Notes: generated from the sequence alone by a model not told the origin. DNA of 58,203 nt from HXMU1420-2 sp040830545 (GCA_040830545.1 JBFOMB010000188.1:1-58203); one strand, 5' to 3'; counted from the first letter of the stretch, positions 1 through 9,896 are shown. Made by a program: numbers and translations.

Positions 1-17
1 CCTTTGCCTTTCTTCAG

Positions 18-380
18 CTATTTTTCGACCGCCTTGATGCGCTTGTCCAACTCGTCATGAAACTCCTGCGCGTCGTTGCAGAAGGCCTGAAACCCATCCA
101 CGTTTTTGTGGTGTTTTTTGACCGCCGCGTACCATTCCTTCAGCGGTTTGGTGACGCCCGTTTCTGAGACGAAATCCGCGGCCTTGGATCCGGAATTGCC
201 CGCGATGCGTGCCTTTTGCACACCGTCGGACACCATGTCTTCGATCTTCCAGGTGGTTTCCAGCCAGTTTGTCATGAGCTTCTTCAGCTTTTGACCTTCG
301 GCCACGGTTGTTGCTTTGATCTTTTTCTGCGTGGCTGCGGCGCGGAAATCCTTTTCGAACTTTTCGGCTTCCTTGGGCAT
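18..380 (-). CDS. hypothetical protein, small, charged
   Basis: A 120-residue protein with no family I recognise. The frame stays open a further 18 codons upstream, but the internal ATG at 380 is preceded by a good AAGGAG Shine-Dalgarno at about 8 nt, so that start is chosen. It is rich in Lys, Glu and Asp, looks helical, and has no signal peptide or membrane segment, so it is probably cytoplasmic. It is transcribed away from lipA across an intergenic gap of about 215 bases. Function unknown; a real gene by ribosome site and base composition. Confidence 0.7.
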   Translation of the reverse strand: MPKEAEKFEKDFRAAATQKKIKATTVAEGQKLKKLMTNWLETTWKIEDMVSDGVQKARIAGNSGSKAADFVSETGVTKPLKEWYAAVKKHHKNVDGFQAFCNDAQEFHDELDKRIKAVEK

Positions 381-595
381 GATCCACTCCTTGAAAAGGG
401 GATGTTCTGACGAAATTGTCGTTACGTAAATCAATGACCCAGTATTGTCGGCCTACCCTGCGTTTGGCAAGTCACACGTCAGCGTGCCGGTTTACCAATC
501 GTAAGGTGCATAGCAGCTATGTGCCTCTGGCGGTACCTGTGTGAGGCAGCTATGTTACACAACGTCAGCCTCACCGCAGCCGAGCGGAGCCAAAT

Positions 596-1546
596 ATGCG
601 TGACCTGAAGATCCCTGAGCAGCGCCATCCTGAAAAGGCGCATCGTCCTGACAACCCTCAGCCCAAGAAACCGGACTGGATTCGGGTGAAGGCGCCGGGC
701 GGCAAAGGATATGCCGACACGCACAAGATCATGCGCGAAAACAACCTGGTCACGGTTTGTGAAGAGGCCGGATGCCCGAATGTCGGCGAATGCTGGTCGC
801 AGGGCCATGCCACCATGATGATCATGGGCGGCATCTGTACGCGTGGCTGCACCTTCTGCAACATTGCAACGGGCAAGCCCGAGACGTTGGATGCGTTCGA
901 ACCGGGGCGCGTGGCCTTTGCCGTGCAGAAACTGGGGCTGAACCATGTGGTCATCACCTCGGTCGACCGGGACGATTTGCAGGATGGCGGGGCCGAGCAT
1001 TTTGCCCAGACGATCCGCGCCGTACGGCATCGTTCGCCCGACACCACCATTGAAATCCTGACGCCCGATTTCCTGAAATGCGATCCTTCGGTTCTGGAAA
1101 CCGTGGTGGAGGCACGCCCGGATGTGTTCAATCACAACCTGGAAACGGTGCCGGGGCTGTACCCCGAGGTGCGGCCAGGCGCGCGGTATTTCCATTCGCT
1201 GCGTCTGTTGCAGCGGGTGAAGGAACTGGACCCGACAATGTTCACCAAATCGGGAATCATGGTGGGGCTGGGCGAGGATCGGCAATCCGTTGTGCAGGTC
1301 ATGGATGACATGCGCGCGGCGGACATCGATTTCCTGACCATCGGCCAATACCTGCAACCCACGCCAAAACACCACGCTGTGGACCGTTTCGTGACGCCAG
1401 ATGAGTTCGCGTCCTACGAAAAAGCGGCCTGGGGCAAGGGGTTCCTGATGGTATCTGCAACACCGCTGACACGGTCGTCTTATCACGCTGGGGATGACTT
1501 CGCCCGATTGCGCGCCGCCCGACAGGCGCAACAAGGTCGCCGGTAG
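596..1546 (+). CDS. lipA: lipoyl synthase LipA
   Basis: Radical-SAM enzyme that inserts two sulfur atoms into octanoyl groups on E2 subunits and GcvH to make lipoate, in the cytoplasm. At 316 residues it has the normal length. The auxiliary cluster cysteines C55, C60 and C66 lie in CEEAGCPNVGECW. The radical-SAM CxxxCxxC cysteines C81, C85 and C88 lie in CTRGCTFC, and the conserved C-terminal RSSYHAG is present. Two auxiliary-cluster motifs plus RSSY separate LipA from other radical-SAM proteins. A GGAG-like site lies about 8 nt before the ATG. It stands alone here; lpdA, whose product works in the same lipoylated complexes, is 44 kb away. Confidence 0.97.
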   Translation: MRDLKIPEQRHPEKAHRPDNPQPKKPDWIRVKAPGGKGYADTHKIMRENNLVTVCEEAGCPNVGECWSQGHATMMIMGGICTRGCTFCNIATGKPETLDAFEPGRVAFAVQKLGLNHVVITSVDRDDLQDGGAEHFAQTIRAVRHRSPDTTIEILTPDFLKCDPSVLETVVEARPDVFNHNLETVPGLYPEVRPGARYFHSLRLLQRVKELDPTMFTKSGIMVGLGEDRQSVVQVMDDMRAADIDFLTIGQYLQPTPKHHAVDRFVTPDEFASYEKAAWGKGFLMVSATPLTRSSYHAGDDFARLRAARQAQQGRR

Positions 1547-1608
1547 GTCGAGCTACCAATCTGTGATACACTTTCCCCGGTTTCCTCAGGCTGGGTGTGG
1601 AGTGTGTC

Positions 1609-2454
1609 ATGGACCTGAAAGTTCTGTCGTGGAATGTCGAACATTTTGACGGAAAGGGCACGGGCAGTCGCGCGGACCGCGTGACGCGCGTGGCTGCCGC
1701 GATCAAAGATGTTGATCCCGACATATTTGCGGTCATGGAGGTCGAAGGGTCGGATGTGTTCAACGAATTCACCCAGACCTTTGCGACCTACACGCTGACG
1801 ATCACCGAAGGCCGCCAAAGTCAGGAGATTCTGGTGGGTCTGCGTCACGGTTTGACTGCCTTTGTCACCCATCGGACCGAGTTCAAGCGCAACAATCCGT
1901 TCCTGCGTCCCGGCGCATTGGTTACGATCCAAGGTGACGCTGGCATACCACTGTCACTGTTGTTCACCCACCTCAAAAGCTCGCCCACGCCCGAAGGGTT
2001 CGGGCTGCGCGATGCAATGGTCGGGAAGGCGCGCAACCTGAAGAAGGCGATTGATGATGGGCTGACGAAAACGCAGGGGCTGCCGCCCTATAGTGGCCGG
2101 TTCATTCTGGTGGGCGATTTGAATACGATGGGCATGAACCTGACCTATTCGCCCAAAGATCTGGATGGCGCTGAAGAAATCGAACGGCTGGACCGCGTGC
2201 TGGCCTCGCGTAAGGTGCGGCGGCTGAGCACGTCACATCCGTTTACCTACAACGACGGGTCCAACAGCAGCTATCCGCAAAGCCTACTGGATCACGTCTA
2301 TGCCTCTGAAAACCTCGACTTCGCGGCACAGACCGGCGGGGCTGAGGTGCGCGTGGCGGGTTGGGCCGAGAAGACAACCGTGGCAGAGCAGGACCAATGG
2401 ATCGACGAATTCTCGGACCACGCGCCGCTGATATTCGAGGTGCAGGGCGTATGA
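1609..2454 (+). CDS. endonuclease/exonuclease/phosphatase (EEP) family protein
   Basis: A 281-residue metal-dependent phosphoesterase of the EEP (DNase I-like) superfamily. Diagnostic motifs appear in order: LSWNVEHF near the N-terminus, an acidic FAVMEVEG, LVGDLNTMG (metal-binding Asp and Asn) in the middle, LLDHVYAS, and the C-terminal SDHAPLIF with the catalytic Asp-His. Members act on DNA, RNA, phosphoinositides or sphingomyelin, so the substrate cannot be named. No signal peptide is visible. A GTG at 1597 could extend it by four codons, but the ATG at 1609 has GGAG six nt upstream. The stop is 16 bases before the next gene, so the two may be co-transcribed. Confidence 0.88.
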   Translation: MDLKVLSWNVEHFDGKGTGSRADRVTRVAAAIKDVDPDIFAVMEVEGSDVFNEFTQTFATYTLTITEGRQSQEILVGLRHGLTAFVTHRTEFKRNNPFLRPGALVTIQGDAGIPLSLLFTHLKSSPTPEGFGLRDAMVGKARNLKKAIDDGLTKTQGLPPYSGRFILVGDLNTMGMNLTYSPKDLDGAEEIERLDRVLASRKVRRLSTSHPFTYNDGSNSSYPQSLLDHVYASENLDFAAQTGGAEVRVAGWAEKTTVAEQDQWIDEFSDHAPLIFEVQGV

Positions 2455-2470
2455 GACGGAGGCACATGGC

Positions 2471-3268
2471 ATGACATCCAAAACCGCAGGGTCCACACCG
2501 CCGCAGGGCATCCCGAAGGTGAACAGGGTGACACCGGATGACATCGCCGAGTCGCTCAAGGCCGGGTTTGCGGATTTTCTGGCGCGACCGTTCATGAGCG
2601 GGTTTTTCGGGCTGTTTTATGCGCTGTTCGGTATCCTGTTTGTCTGGGTTCTGGTGTGGCTGGGCAAGGTTTGGATGGTCATTCCCGCGGCCATCGGTTT
2701 CCCCTTGATCGCGCCCTTTGCGGCTGCCGGGCTTTATGAAATGTCGCGCCGGTTACAAAGCGGTCAGAGCTTTGGCTGGTCCGAAATCCTGTCCGTCATG
2801 GCCAAACAGCGCAAACGCGAAATGGGGTGGATGGCCTTTGTCACGTTGTTCATCTTTTGGGTCTGGGTGTACCAGTTCCGCACGGTTCTGGTGATCGTGC
2901 TGCAAAACGAATCCTTTTCGGATCTGGACGGGTTTTTGCACACGGTGTTTTTCACCCCGCAGGGTTGGACGTTTCTGGCGATTGGCACCTGTGTCGGCGC
3001 GTTTCTGTCAGCGGTCCTGTTTACGGTCACGGTGGTGGCCATGCCTATGCTGCTGGATCGCGAAACGGATTTTGTGACGGCGATGCTGACCTCGATCCGG
3101 GTGGTGACGGAAAACCCCCGTGTCATGCTGACCTGGGCGGCGATCATTTCGGTGACGATGATCCTGTCGCTGGTTCCGGCATTTCTGGGGCTGATCTTCA
3201 CCTTGCCGATTCTGGGGCATACGACATGGCACCTGTATCAGCGGGTCGTGCCGCCGGTTGAGGGCTGA
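2471..3268 (+). CDS. DUF2189 family membrane protein (copy 1)
   Basis: A 265-residue integral membrane protein. After a polar N-terminal stretch of about 40 residues come roughly six hydrophobic segments. Motifs GLYEMSRRLQ, PMLLDRETDF, ENPRVMLTW and PAFLGL, and the terminal LGHTTWHLY, match the DUF2189 family, whose biochemical role is unknown. A paralogue with the same motifs lies at 4741-5547, with an amidase between them. The two copies differ through most of their length and conserve only those motif blocks, so this is not a recent duplication. Confidence 0.88.
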   Translation: MTSKTAGSTPPQGIPKVNRVTPDDIAESLKAGFADFLARPFMSGFFGLFYALFGILFVWVLVWLGKVWMVIPAAIGFPLIAPFAAAGLYEMSRRLQSGQSFGWSEILSVMAKQRKREMGWMAFVTLFIFWVWVYQFRTVLVIVLQNESFSDLDGFLHTVFFTPQGWTFLAIGTCVGAFLSAVLFTVTVVAMPMLLDRETDFVTAMLTSIRVVTENPRVMLTWAAIISVTMILSLVPAFLGLIFTLPILGHTTWHLYQRVVPPVEG

Positions 3269-3331
3269 GGTTTTTGATTACGGTTTCTGGAAGAGTATTC
3301 TAGGCTACCTCGGAAGACCGGAGGGACAGCC

Positions 3332-4744
3332 ATGACATTCGCCACACGATCCGCAACCTCGCTGCTGGCCGATCTGGCGTCACGCAAGCTGACCGCCGAA
3401 GAGTTGATGGGCTGGACACTGGAGCGGATCGCCGCTGTGAACCCGCCCGTGAATGCCATTGTCGGGCTGCGCGAGGGTGAAGACCTGATGGCCGAGGCGC
3501 GGGCCAAGGATGCAGGACCAATTTCTGGTCCGCTGCACGGATTGCCCATAGCGGTGAAAGATCTGGTGGAGGTGAAGGGGGTTCGCTCAACTCACGGCTC
3601 GCCGATCTACGCCGACCTGATCCCGGAAGAAGACCATCTGCTGGCCGCCGACTTGCGGGCGGCAGGGGCGATCCTGATTGGTAAGACCAACGTGCCGGAA
3701 TTTGGTCTGGGTTCGCACACTTTTAATCCGGTTTATGGTGCTACTGGAAACCCTTACGCGGCAGAGTTCACCTGCGGCGGGTCATCTGGCGGGGCGGCTG
3801 TGGCGTTGGCGACCGGCATGACGGCGCTGGCGGACGGATCGGACATGATGGGATCGCTACGCAACCCGGCCGGGTGGTGCAATGTCTATGGGTTCCGGCC
3901 CAGCTGGGGGCGTGTGCCGTCTGAACCAAAGGGCGATACGTTCCTGCATCAACTGGCCACACTAGGACCGATGGGGCGCAGTCCGGAAGATATTGCGGTG
4001 CTGCTGGATGTGTTGTCACACACGGACCCTCGGCAACCGCATGGCGTCCCCTCCGATCCGATCGCGCCTTTGGCGGCGGCGGATCTGACGGGGAAGCGGA
4101 TCGGCTGGCTGGCCGATTGGGGCGGGGCCTATCCGATGGAGGACGGAATCCTTTCACTGTGCGAAGAGGCGATGAAGGTGTTCGAAGCGCAGGGGGCTGT
4201 TGTGGAACAGGTGCCGCCGCCCTTTGACAGCGAGGTGATCTGGGACAGTTGGATCACGCTGCGCTCCTGGCAGGTGGGGGCTGGGCTGGCACCAGAAAAG
4301 GCCAATATCGACAAAATGAAGGACAGCGCACGGTGGGAGCTGGAGCGCGCGTTGTCGATGACGGCGCTGGATGTTCATCAGGCCAGTCTGGGACGGACAG
4401 AATGGTTCAAGACTGCGACGCAACTGTTTGAAAAATATGATGCCTTGGCTTTGCCGACAGCGCAGGTCTGGCCGTTTTCAACGGATACCGCATGGCCGAC
4501 TGAAATCGCGGGTCAAGCCATGGACACGTACCACCGCTGGATGGAGGTGGTCCTGCCCGTTAGCCTGCTGGGATTGCCGAGCCTTGCCATGCCAGCTGGT
4601 TTTGGGGCGAACGGATTGCCGATGGGTGTGCAAATTTTTGGAGCGCGGGGCAACGATGCGTCGATCCTGTCGCTGGGACAGGCCTATCACCAGGCGACCC
4701 AGTGGCCCCAAAACAGACCAGCCTTTGCCGGGGATATGTTATGA
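3332..4744 (+). CDS. amidase signature family protein
   Basis: A 470-residue amidase-signature hydrolase that cleaves an unidentified C-N amide bond. The Ser-cisSer-Lys triad is intact: K76 in AVKDLVEVKG, S151 in the CGGSSGG turn and S175 in GSDMMGSLRNPA, with the usual 24-residue spacing between the two serines. It lacks the C-terminal domain of allophanate hydrolases and has no GatB or GatC neighbours, so GatA is unlikely although the fold is shared. There is no signal peptide. Its stop overlaps the next start as ATGA, so it is translationally coupled to the second DUF2189 gene. Confidence 0.92.
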   Translation: MTFATRSATSLLADLASRKLTAEELMGWTLERIAAVNPPVNAIVGLREGEDLMAEARAKDAGPISGPLHGLPIAVKDLVEVKGVRSTHGSPIYADLIPEEDHLLAADLRAAGAILIGKTNVPEFGLGSHTFNPVYGATGNPYAAEFTCGGSSGGAAVALATGMTALADGSDMMGSLRNPAGWCNVYGFRPSWGRVPSEPKGDTFLHQLATLGPMGRSPEDIAVLLDVLSHTDPRQPHGVPSDPIAPLAAADLTGKRIGWLADWGGAYPMEDGILSLCEEAMKVFEAQGAVVEQVPPPFDSEVIWDSWITLRSWQVGAGLAPEKANIDKMKDSARWELERALSMTALDVHQASLGRTEWFKTATQLFEKYDALALPTAQVWPFSTDTAWPTEIAGQAMDTYHRWMEVVLPVSLLGLPSLAMPAGFGANGLPMGVQIFGARGNDASILSLGQAYHQATQWPQNRPAFAGDML

Positions 4745-5547
4745 GCCAGAGCGCCGCAGGACACGTTGACCAAGGCAGTCCCAGCCAACGGGAACAAGGC
4801 GCCCCGGACTTGCGCCCCGTTGACGCTGGCATGCTGCGCGAAGCCCTGAAACGTGGCTGGCATGACCTGCGTCGTGCGCCCCTGTACGGTTTGTTCTTTT
4901 CCAGTGTTTACGTGGTAACCGGATGGATCATGTATGTTGTCACAGTGCAAACCGGCACAACCTTCTGGCTGGTGCTGGCGGCGATCAGTTTCCCTCTGAT
5001 CGGGTCGTTTGCAGCGGTGGGCCTGTACGAGGTGTCCCGCCGTCTGGAACTGGGCTTGCCGCTGCGCTGGGGCGAGGTTCTTAGCGTGGTGCTGGGCGAA
5101 CGGCAGCGCCAATTGCCGTGGTTATGCTCAATCATCATTTTCCTGTTTCTGTTCTGGTTCTTCATCGGTCACATGATTTTCGCGCTGTTCCTCGGTCACG
5201 CGGCAATGACGAACGTGTTTTCCTCGACGGATGTTTTACAAACAGTGGACGGGATCATGATGCTGGGATTTGGCACGGTGATCGGCGCGGTTTTTGCTGT
5301 CGTGATTTTCAACATCACGGTTCTGGCTCTGCCCATGCTGCTGGATCGGGAGGTGGACTTTATCACCGCGCTGATCGCCAGCTTTGGCTATGTGACGCGC
5401 AATCCGGTGGTCATGCTGGCGTGGGCGTTGTTTATCGCTGTTGTCACGTTTGTTGCGCTGATCCCGGCTTTCCTGGGCCTTTTGCTGGTTTTGCCGTGGT
5501 TGGGGCACGCGACGTGGCACCTCTACGATCAATTGAAAATCGACTGA
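4741..5547 (+). CDS. DUF2189 family membrane protein (copy 2)
   Basis: A 268-residue polytopic membrane protein paralogous to the one at 2471-3268. Shared blocks include GLYEVSRRLE, PMLLDREVDF, RNPVVMLAW, PAFLGL and LGHATWHLY. The first about 45 residues are polar and the rest is hydrophobic, with about six membrane segments. The ATG overlaps the amidase stop by four bases. An in-frame ATG exists 39 bases upstream inside the amidase, but the coupled ATG gives the better start. Function unknown. Confidence 0.88.
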   Translation: MSQSAAGHVDQGSPSQREQGAPDLRPVDAGMLREALKRGWHDLRRAPLYGLFFSSVYVVTGWIMYVVTVQTGTTFWLVLAAISFPLIGSFAAVGLYEVSRRLELGLPLRWGEVLSVVLGERQRQLPWLCSIIIFLFLFWFFIGHMIFALFLGHAAMTNVFSSTDVLQTVDGIMMLGFGTVIGAVFAVVIFNITVLALPMLLDREVDFITALIASFGYVTRNPVVMLAWALFIAVVTFVALIPAFLGLLLVLPWLGHATWHLYDQLKID

Positions 5548-5596
5548 TTCCCGATAGCAGAGACGCCGGATTTCGCCCGGATTCGTGTATTGCGAA

Positions 5597-5616
5597 CTGA
5601 CGCCATTTCGCGTCAG
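5597..5616 (-). terminator. inverted repeat at the 3' end of the XRE regulator gene
   Basis: CTGACGC and GCGTCAG arms of 7 bp separated by six bases. The structure covers the stop codon of the leftward regulator gene and lies in the convergent gap with the DUF2189 gene. There is no clear U-run on either side, so it is either a weak terminator or a protein site. The same hexamer pair recurs upstream of the gene at 6508-6523. Confidence 0.4.
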
Positions 5617-6410
5617 CGAAACGGTTGATCAGTCTGCAGAAGATTGGCGTGATAAGGTAACAATCCGTCCCGTTCGGCAAAACCCGTATTGCGTGCGGCG
5701 GCCAGTGCCTTTTTGAAATCGCGGCCCAGATACTCATACACCTGACGTTCTGCGCGTGTGCTGCTGGGGCTTTCACGCACGGTCCGACAAGAATAACCGA
5801 CCCAATAGTTGTTCTCGAATGACGCCACTTTGCTCAGATAATTGAACGAGCATGTCATCGCCTGGCGTCGGGACACGACTGCCACAACCCCGTCTTCTTG
5901 CCTGGCAATGTAACCGCGAAACTCACGCGAGCGACTGTCCGTCGGCAAGCCCTGAAGGCGCATGGCGGCGCGGGCCTCAAAACCGCGCAGGTAGGTCGCG
6001 GAACCCTCGCGGTAGATGTAAATCAAACCCACCAGAAACTGGTTTACGTCCATGAAACTGCGCCGAGTGAAACGGTAGAACCCGGTAGGAAATACATCTT
6101 CGGGCAGATCGGCGACGCCTGCGCCGACGAAGTCGGATAACACGTGACCTGTCAGCACGTTGCCGGTTTTCTTCACGCTTTCAACAGGTTCCAGAAGGAT
6201 ACGCGCATCAACCCCAAAGAATGTGCAGATGCGTTCCAGAACGTCCGGTCGAGGAAAGCTCTCCCCGGACAGGTAACGGTTGAACTGTGTTCGGTTGATC
6301 CCAAGCTGACGCGACAGTTCAGAGATTGAGGGGTAACCCTGCGACAGCTGGCGTAGATTTGCGCCGAACATACTGCGCAACTCTGCAGGGGATCGCGTTG
6401 GTTTCGACAT
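5613..6410 (-). CDS. XRE-family helix-turn-helix transcriptional regulator
   Basis: A 265-residue regulator with an N-terminal Cro/C1-type HTH at about residues 15-70 (ISELSRQLGINRTQFNRYLSG). A roughly 180-residue C-terminal domain follows that I do not recognise and which may sense a ligand. It is divergent from the small gene at 6639, with a 228-base gap between them. A perfect palindrome, GCGTCA-N4-TGACGC, lies 98 bases upstream of its start and could be its operator. The target genes are not evident from the sequence. Confidence 0.88.
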   Translation of the reverse strand: MSKPTRSPAELRSMFGANLRQLSQGYPSISELSRQLGINRTQFNRYLSGESFPRPDVLERICTFFGVDARILLEPVESVKKTGNVLTGHVLSDFVGAGVADLPEDVFPTGFYRFTRRSFMDVNQFLVGLIYIYREGSATYLRGFEARAAMRLQGLPTDSRSREFRGYIARQEDGVVAVVSRRQAMTCSFNYLSKVASFENNYWVGYSCRTVRESPSSTRAERQVYEYLGRDFKKALAAARNTGFAERDGLLPYHANLLQTDQPFR

Positions 6411-6507
6411 GTCTTAGTGTATTCCCGGTTGTTCGATTCGTCAGGTCGCGTGGTTTCGTCGTGTCCGAATGTGGTATTTTTTTGTTGGTCGCGCCTGTTT
6501 CTAATTA

Positions 6508-6523
6508 GCGTCATCACTGACGC
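6508..6523. promoter_or_regulatory. palindrome in the divergent XRE / hypothetical intergenic region
   Basis: GCGTCA-N4-TGACGC is a perfect 6-bp inverted repeat in the 228-base region shared by the regulator gene (leftward) and the hypothetical gene (rightward). The position suits an autoregulatory operator. The rest of the gap is comparatively AT-rich and holds no other gene I can support. Confidence 0.4.
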
Positions 6524-6638
6524 GATTATGAGTCGAGGATGCGACCGACTGACACAAAAAGCAATAGGCAGACGCCAAGTTTATCATGTCTCGTTTTGCA
6601 CATTTGCAGCACACTTGAGTCCGGGACAGGTAGAGAGA

Positions 6639-6995
6639 ATGCAAATGTTTGGAGTGGTACTCTGGAGTGATCAATCAGCGGGTAAAGCCGTAATCTGGTG
6701 CGAGGATCATGGTGACCTGGCATTTTATAGCGAGGCAGATTGTGGAACCGAGGTGTTGCTGGGGGCTGGCGACCTGGTGAAGTTTGAACTGTCGATGGAG
6801 CGTCAGTTCCGCTATGCCCACAAGCCAGAGCTGGTTTCAGACTCGTTTTCTTCCGGACTGGCTGAAGCGTTGCTGCCAACGTCGCAAATCAATGAGCAGA
6901 CGAAAGACCGTGATCGGATGTCTGCGGAAATTCTGCCGTTTCGACCGCGTGCGGGGCGGGAAACCATGGACATTGCCGTGCGACAGCGCGGCTAA
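6639..6995 (+). CDS. hypothetical protein, divergent from XRE regulator
   Basis: A 118-residue protein without a recognised domain. The frame is open for 74 codons upstream, but that stretch is low-complexity intergenic sequence. The ATG at 6639 (with a second at 6645) has a purine-rich GGTAGAGAG site just before it. The N-terminal half looks like a small beta-rich domain; the C-terminal part (EILPFRPRAGRE) is polar and probably disordered. There is no signal peptide. Its location opposite the XRE regulator makes it a plausible target of that protein. Confidence 0.65.
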   Translation: MQMFGVVLWSDQSAGKAVIWCEDHGDLAFYSEADCGTEVLLGAGDLVKFELSMERQFRYAHKPELVSDSFSSGLAEALLPTSQINEQTKDRDRMSAEILPFRPRAGRETMDIAVRQRG

Positions 6996-7069
6996 GGTTG
7001 AAGGCTGGGTGCATCGTAGTTGAGGTGATGACCGGGACCCTTTGTGTCGCGTCATAGGCACAAATCTGC

Positions 7070-7099
7070 AAACCCAGGCCGATGGTCGAACCTGGGTTT
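7070..7099. terminator. hairpin between convergent hypothetical gene and ilvH
   Basis: Perfect 9-bp inverted repeat, AAACCCAGG and CCTGGGTTT, with a 12-base loop. It lies in the 146-base convergent gap. On the + strand the stem ends in TTTA and on the - strand in TTTG, so it could end transcription from both sides. The rest of the gap shows no gene. Confidence 0.5.
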
Positions 7100-7141
7100 A
7101 CTGATGAACACCAAATTTGCGGGTTGTGGTCCGTAAGGGCG

Positions 7142-7702
7142 TCACGCGCCCCGTAGCAGAGCCGCGACACCTGTCCGGGCGATTTCGGTCAGGCCCAGTG
7201 GACGCATCAGATCGGCGAACGCGTCGATCTTGTCAGGTGCGCCTGTGATTTCAAACACAAAGCTGCTGAGCGTGCTGTCGACGACTTTGGCGCGAAAAAT
7301 CTCTGCGATGCGCAGCGCCTCGACCCGTTTTTCGCCCTCGCCGACAACTTTGAGCATGGCGAGCTCGCGTTCGACCGAAGCGCCATCTGTTGTCAGATCC
7401 TGTACCGCATGAACTGACACGATTCGGCCCAGTTGGGCGCGGATTTGCGCAATCACCTGCGGTGTGCCTTTGGTCACGATGGTGATCCGGCTGAGATGAC
7501 CGGTGTGGTCCACCTCGGCCACGGTGAGGCTTTCGATATTGTAGCCGCGACCCGAGAACAGGCCGATCACACGGGCGAGCACACCAGCCTCGTTATCGAC
7601 CAGGATTGCCAGCGTGTGACGCTCTTCGACGTCCGAAAAGGTCGGGCGCAGGTTATAGGCGGAATGGCTGGTGGAGCCCTTCTGGATTTGTAGCGGGGAC
7701 AT
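7142..7702 (-). CDS. ilvH: acetolactate synthase small (regulatory) subunit IlvH
   Basis: A 186-residue regulatory subunit of acetohydroxyacid synthase, the first common enzyme of valine, leucine and isoleucine synthesis. It activates the catalytic subunit and confers valine feedback. The N-terminal ACT domain is clear (HTLAILVDNEAGVLARV, GYNIESLTVA), followed by the C-terminal regulatory domain ending GVAALLRG. The N-terminal extension of about 28 residues before the ACT domain is common in alphaproteobacteria. It lies 35 bases downstream of ilvB and is controlled by the same leader. Confidence 0.96.
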   Translation of the reverse strand: MSPLQIQKGSTSHSAYNLRPTFSDVEERHTLAILVDNEAGVLARVIGLFSGRGYNIESLTVAEVDHTGHLSRITIVTKGTPQVIAQIRAQLGRIVSVHAVQDLTTDGASVERELAMLKVVGEGEKRVEALRIAEIFRAKVVDSTLSSFVFEITGAPDKIDAFADLMRPLGLTEIARTGVAALLRGA

Positions 7703-7737
7703 CTTACCGTCTCTCTCTTTGATGCATTCGGTGCTGT

Positions 7738-9492
<1,755 letters not shown>

Positions 9493-9530
9493 TTTCTAGC
9501 TCCATCCGCGGTAATAATACTGTTTTGCAC

Positions 9531-9556
9531 AAAAAAGCCCCCGGTGAGACGGGGGC
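9531..9556 (-). terminator. ilvBH leader (attenuator) intrinsic terminator
   Basis: On the minus strand a 7-bp GC stem (GCCCCCG / CGGGGGC, with a 6-base loop) is followed directly by TTTTTT, a textbook rho-independent terminator. It lies between the leader peptide and ilvB, about 40 bases before the ilvB start codon. It is the terminator arm of the attenuator described in the adjoining entries. Confidence 0.85.
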
Positions 9557-9597
9557 GCATGGGGTTTGGTCTGGTCTACCGTTACCGGCCCATGCGC
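9555..9597 (-). promoter_or_regulatory. ilvBH antiterminator arms
   Basis: On the minus strand GCGCATGGG (9589-9597, within the last codons of the leader peptide) is perfectly complementary over 9 bp to CCCATGCGC (9555-9563). The second arm overlaps the foot of the terminator stem by two bases. A ribosome stalled at the Val/Leu/Ile codons would leave the first arm free to pair and disturb the terminator. A ribosome that reaches the stop would cover it and let termination occur. Pairing is seen in the sequence; the mechanism is inferred from classical amino-acid attenuators. Confidence 0.65.
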
Positions 9598-9629
9598 GTT
9601 CTTTCTACGATGACGACTAGGACACACAT
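9582..9629 (-). CDS. ilvBH leader peptide (IlvL-type attenuation peptide)
   Basis: A 15-codon ORF, MCVLVVIVERTRMGR, starts at ATG 9629 and ends with TAA. Codons 3-8 are Val-Leu-Val-Val-Ile-Val, exactly the end products of the operon downstream. A strong AAAGGAG site lies 8 nt upstream of the ATG. It is followed by the antiterminator arms and a U-tailed terminator before ilvB. Hence it is a regulatory peptide that couples charging of branched-chain tRNAs to ilvBH transcription. It is too short for most gene callers. Confidence 0.85.
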   Translation of the reverse strand: MCVLVVIVERTRMGR

Positions 9630-9896
9630 CCCAGAGACTCCTTTGGCTGCGCGGGACCTTAAGGAGGGCGCGCATAGGCGTCAACCGGCAATTGGGCGAA
9701 AAAAGTGTCGGTATGTCGCAGTTTTCCGAAATTTCGTTTCGCGACTGCTCGTCGCCGTGGAATTTTCGGAAATTCGCGCGAATCCCACAGGACGTTTGCG
9801 ACATTACGTCTGTCTTGAACGGGAAAGACGCGAGGGATGCTGCGGGTCAGCGTGGGGTCAGGCCACGGAAGGCGCACACAGATATGGGAGAGTGAT
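9630..9896. other. divergent intergenic region ilvBH / oxygenase with inverted repeat
   Basis: About 265 bases that must hold the ilvBH promoter (leftward) and the promoter of the oxygenase gene (rightward). No gene is supported here. It contains an inverted pair, TTTCCGAAA at 9723-9731 and TTTCGGAAA at 9764-9772, centres about 41 bases apart, in AT-rich flanks. This could be a paired operator. No convincing -35/-10 pair could be assigned by eye. Confidence 0.4.

Noticed and set aside
479..1534. 351-codon minus-strand frame opposite lipA
   Set aside because: Shadow of lipA, low-complexity basic translation.
9496..9804. 102-codon minus-strand frame across the ilv leader
   Set aside because: It runs through the terminator and the divergent promoter region; the 15-codon leader in another frame has the ribosome site and the Val/Leu/Ile run.
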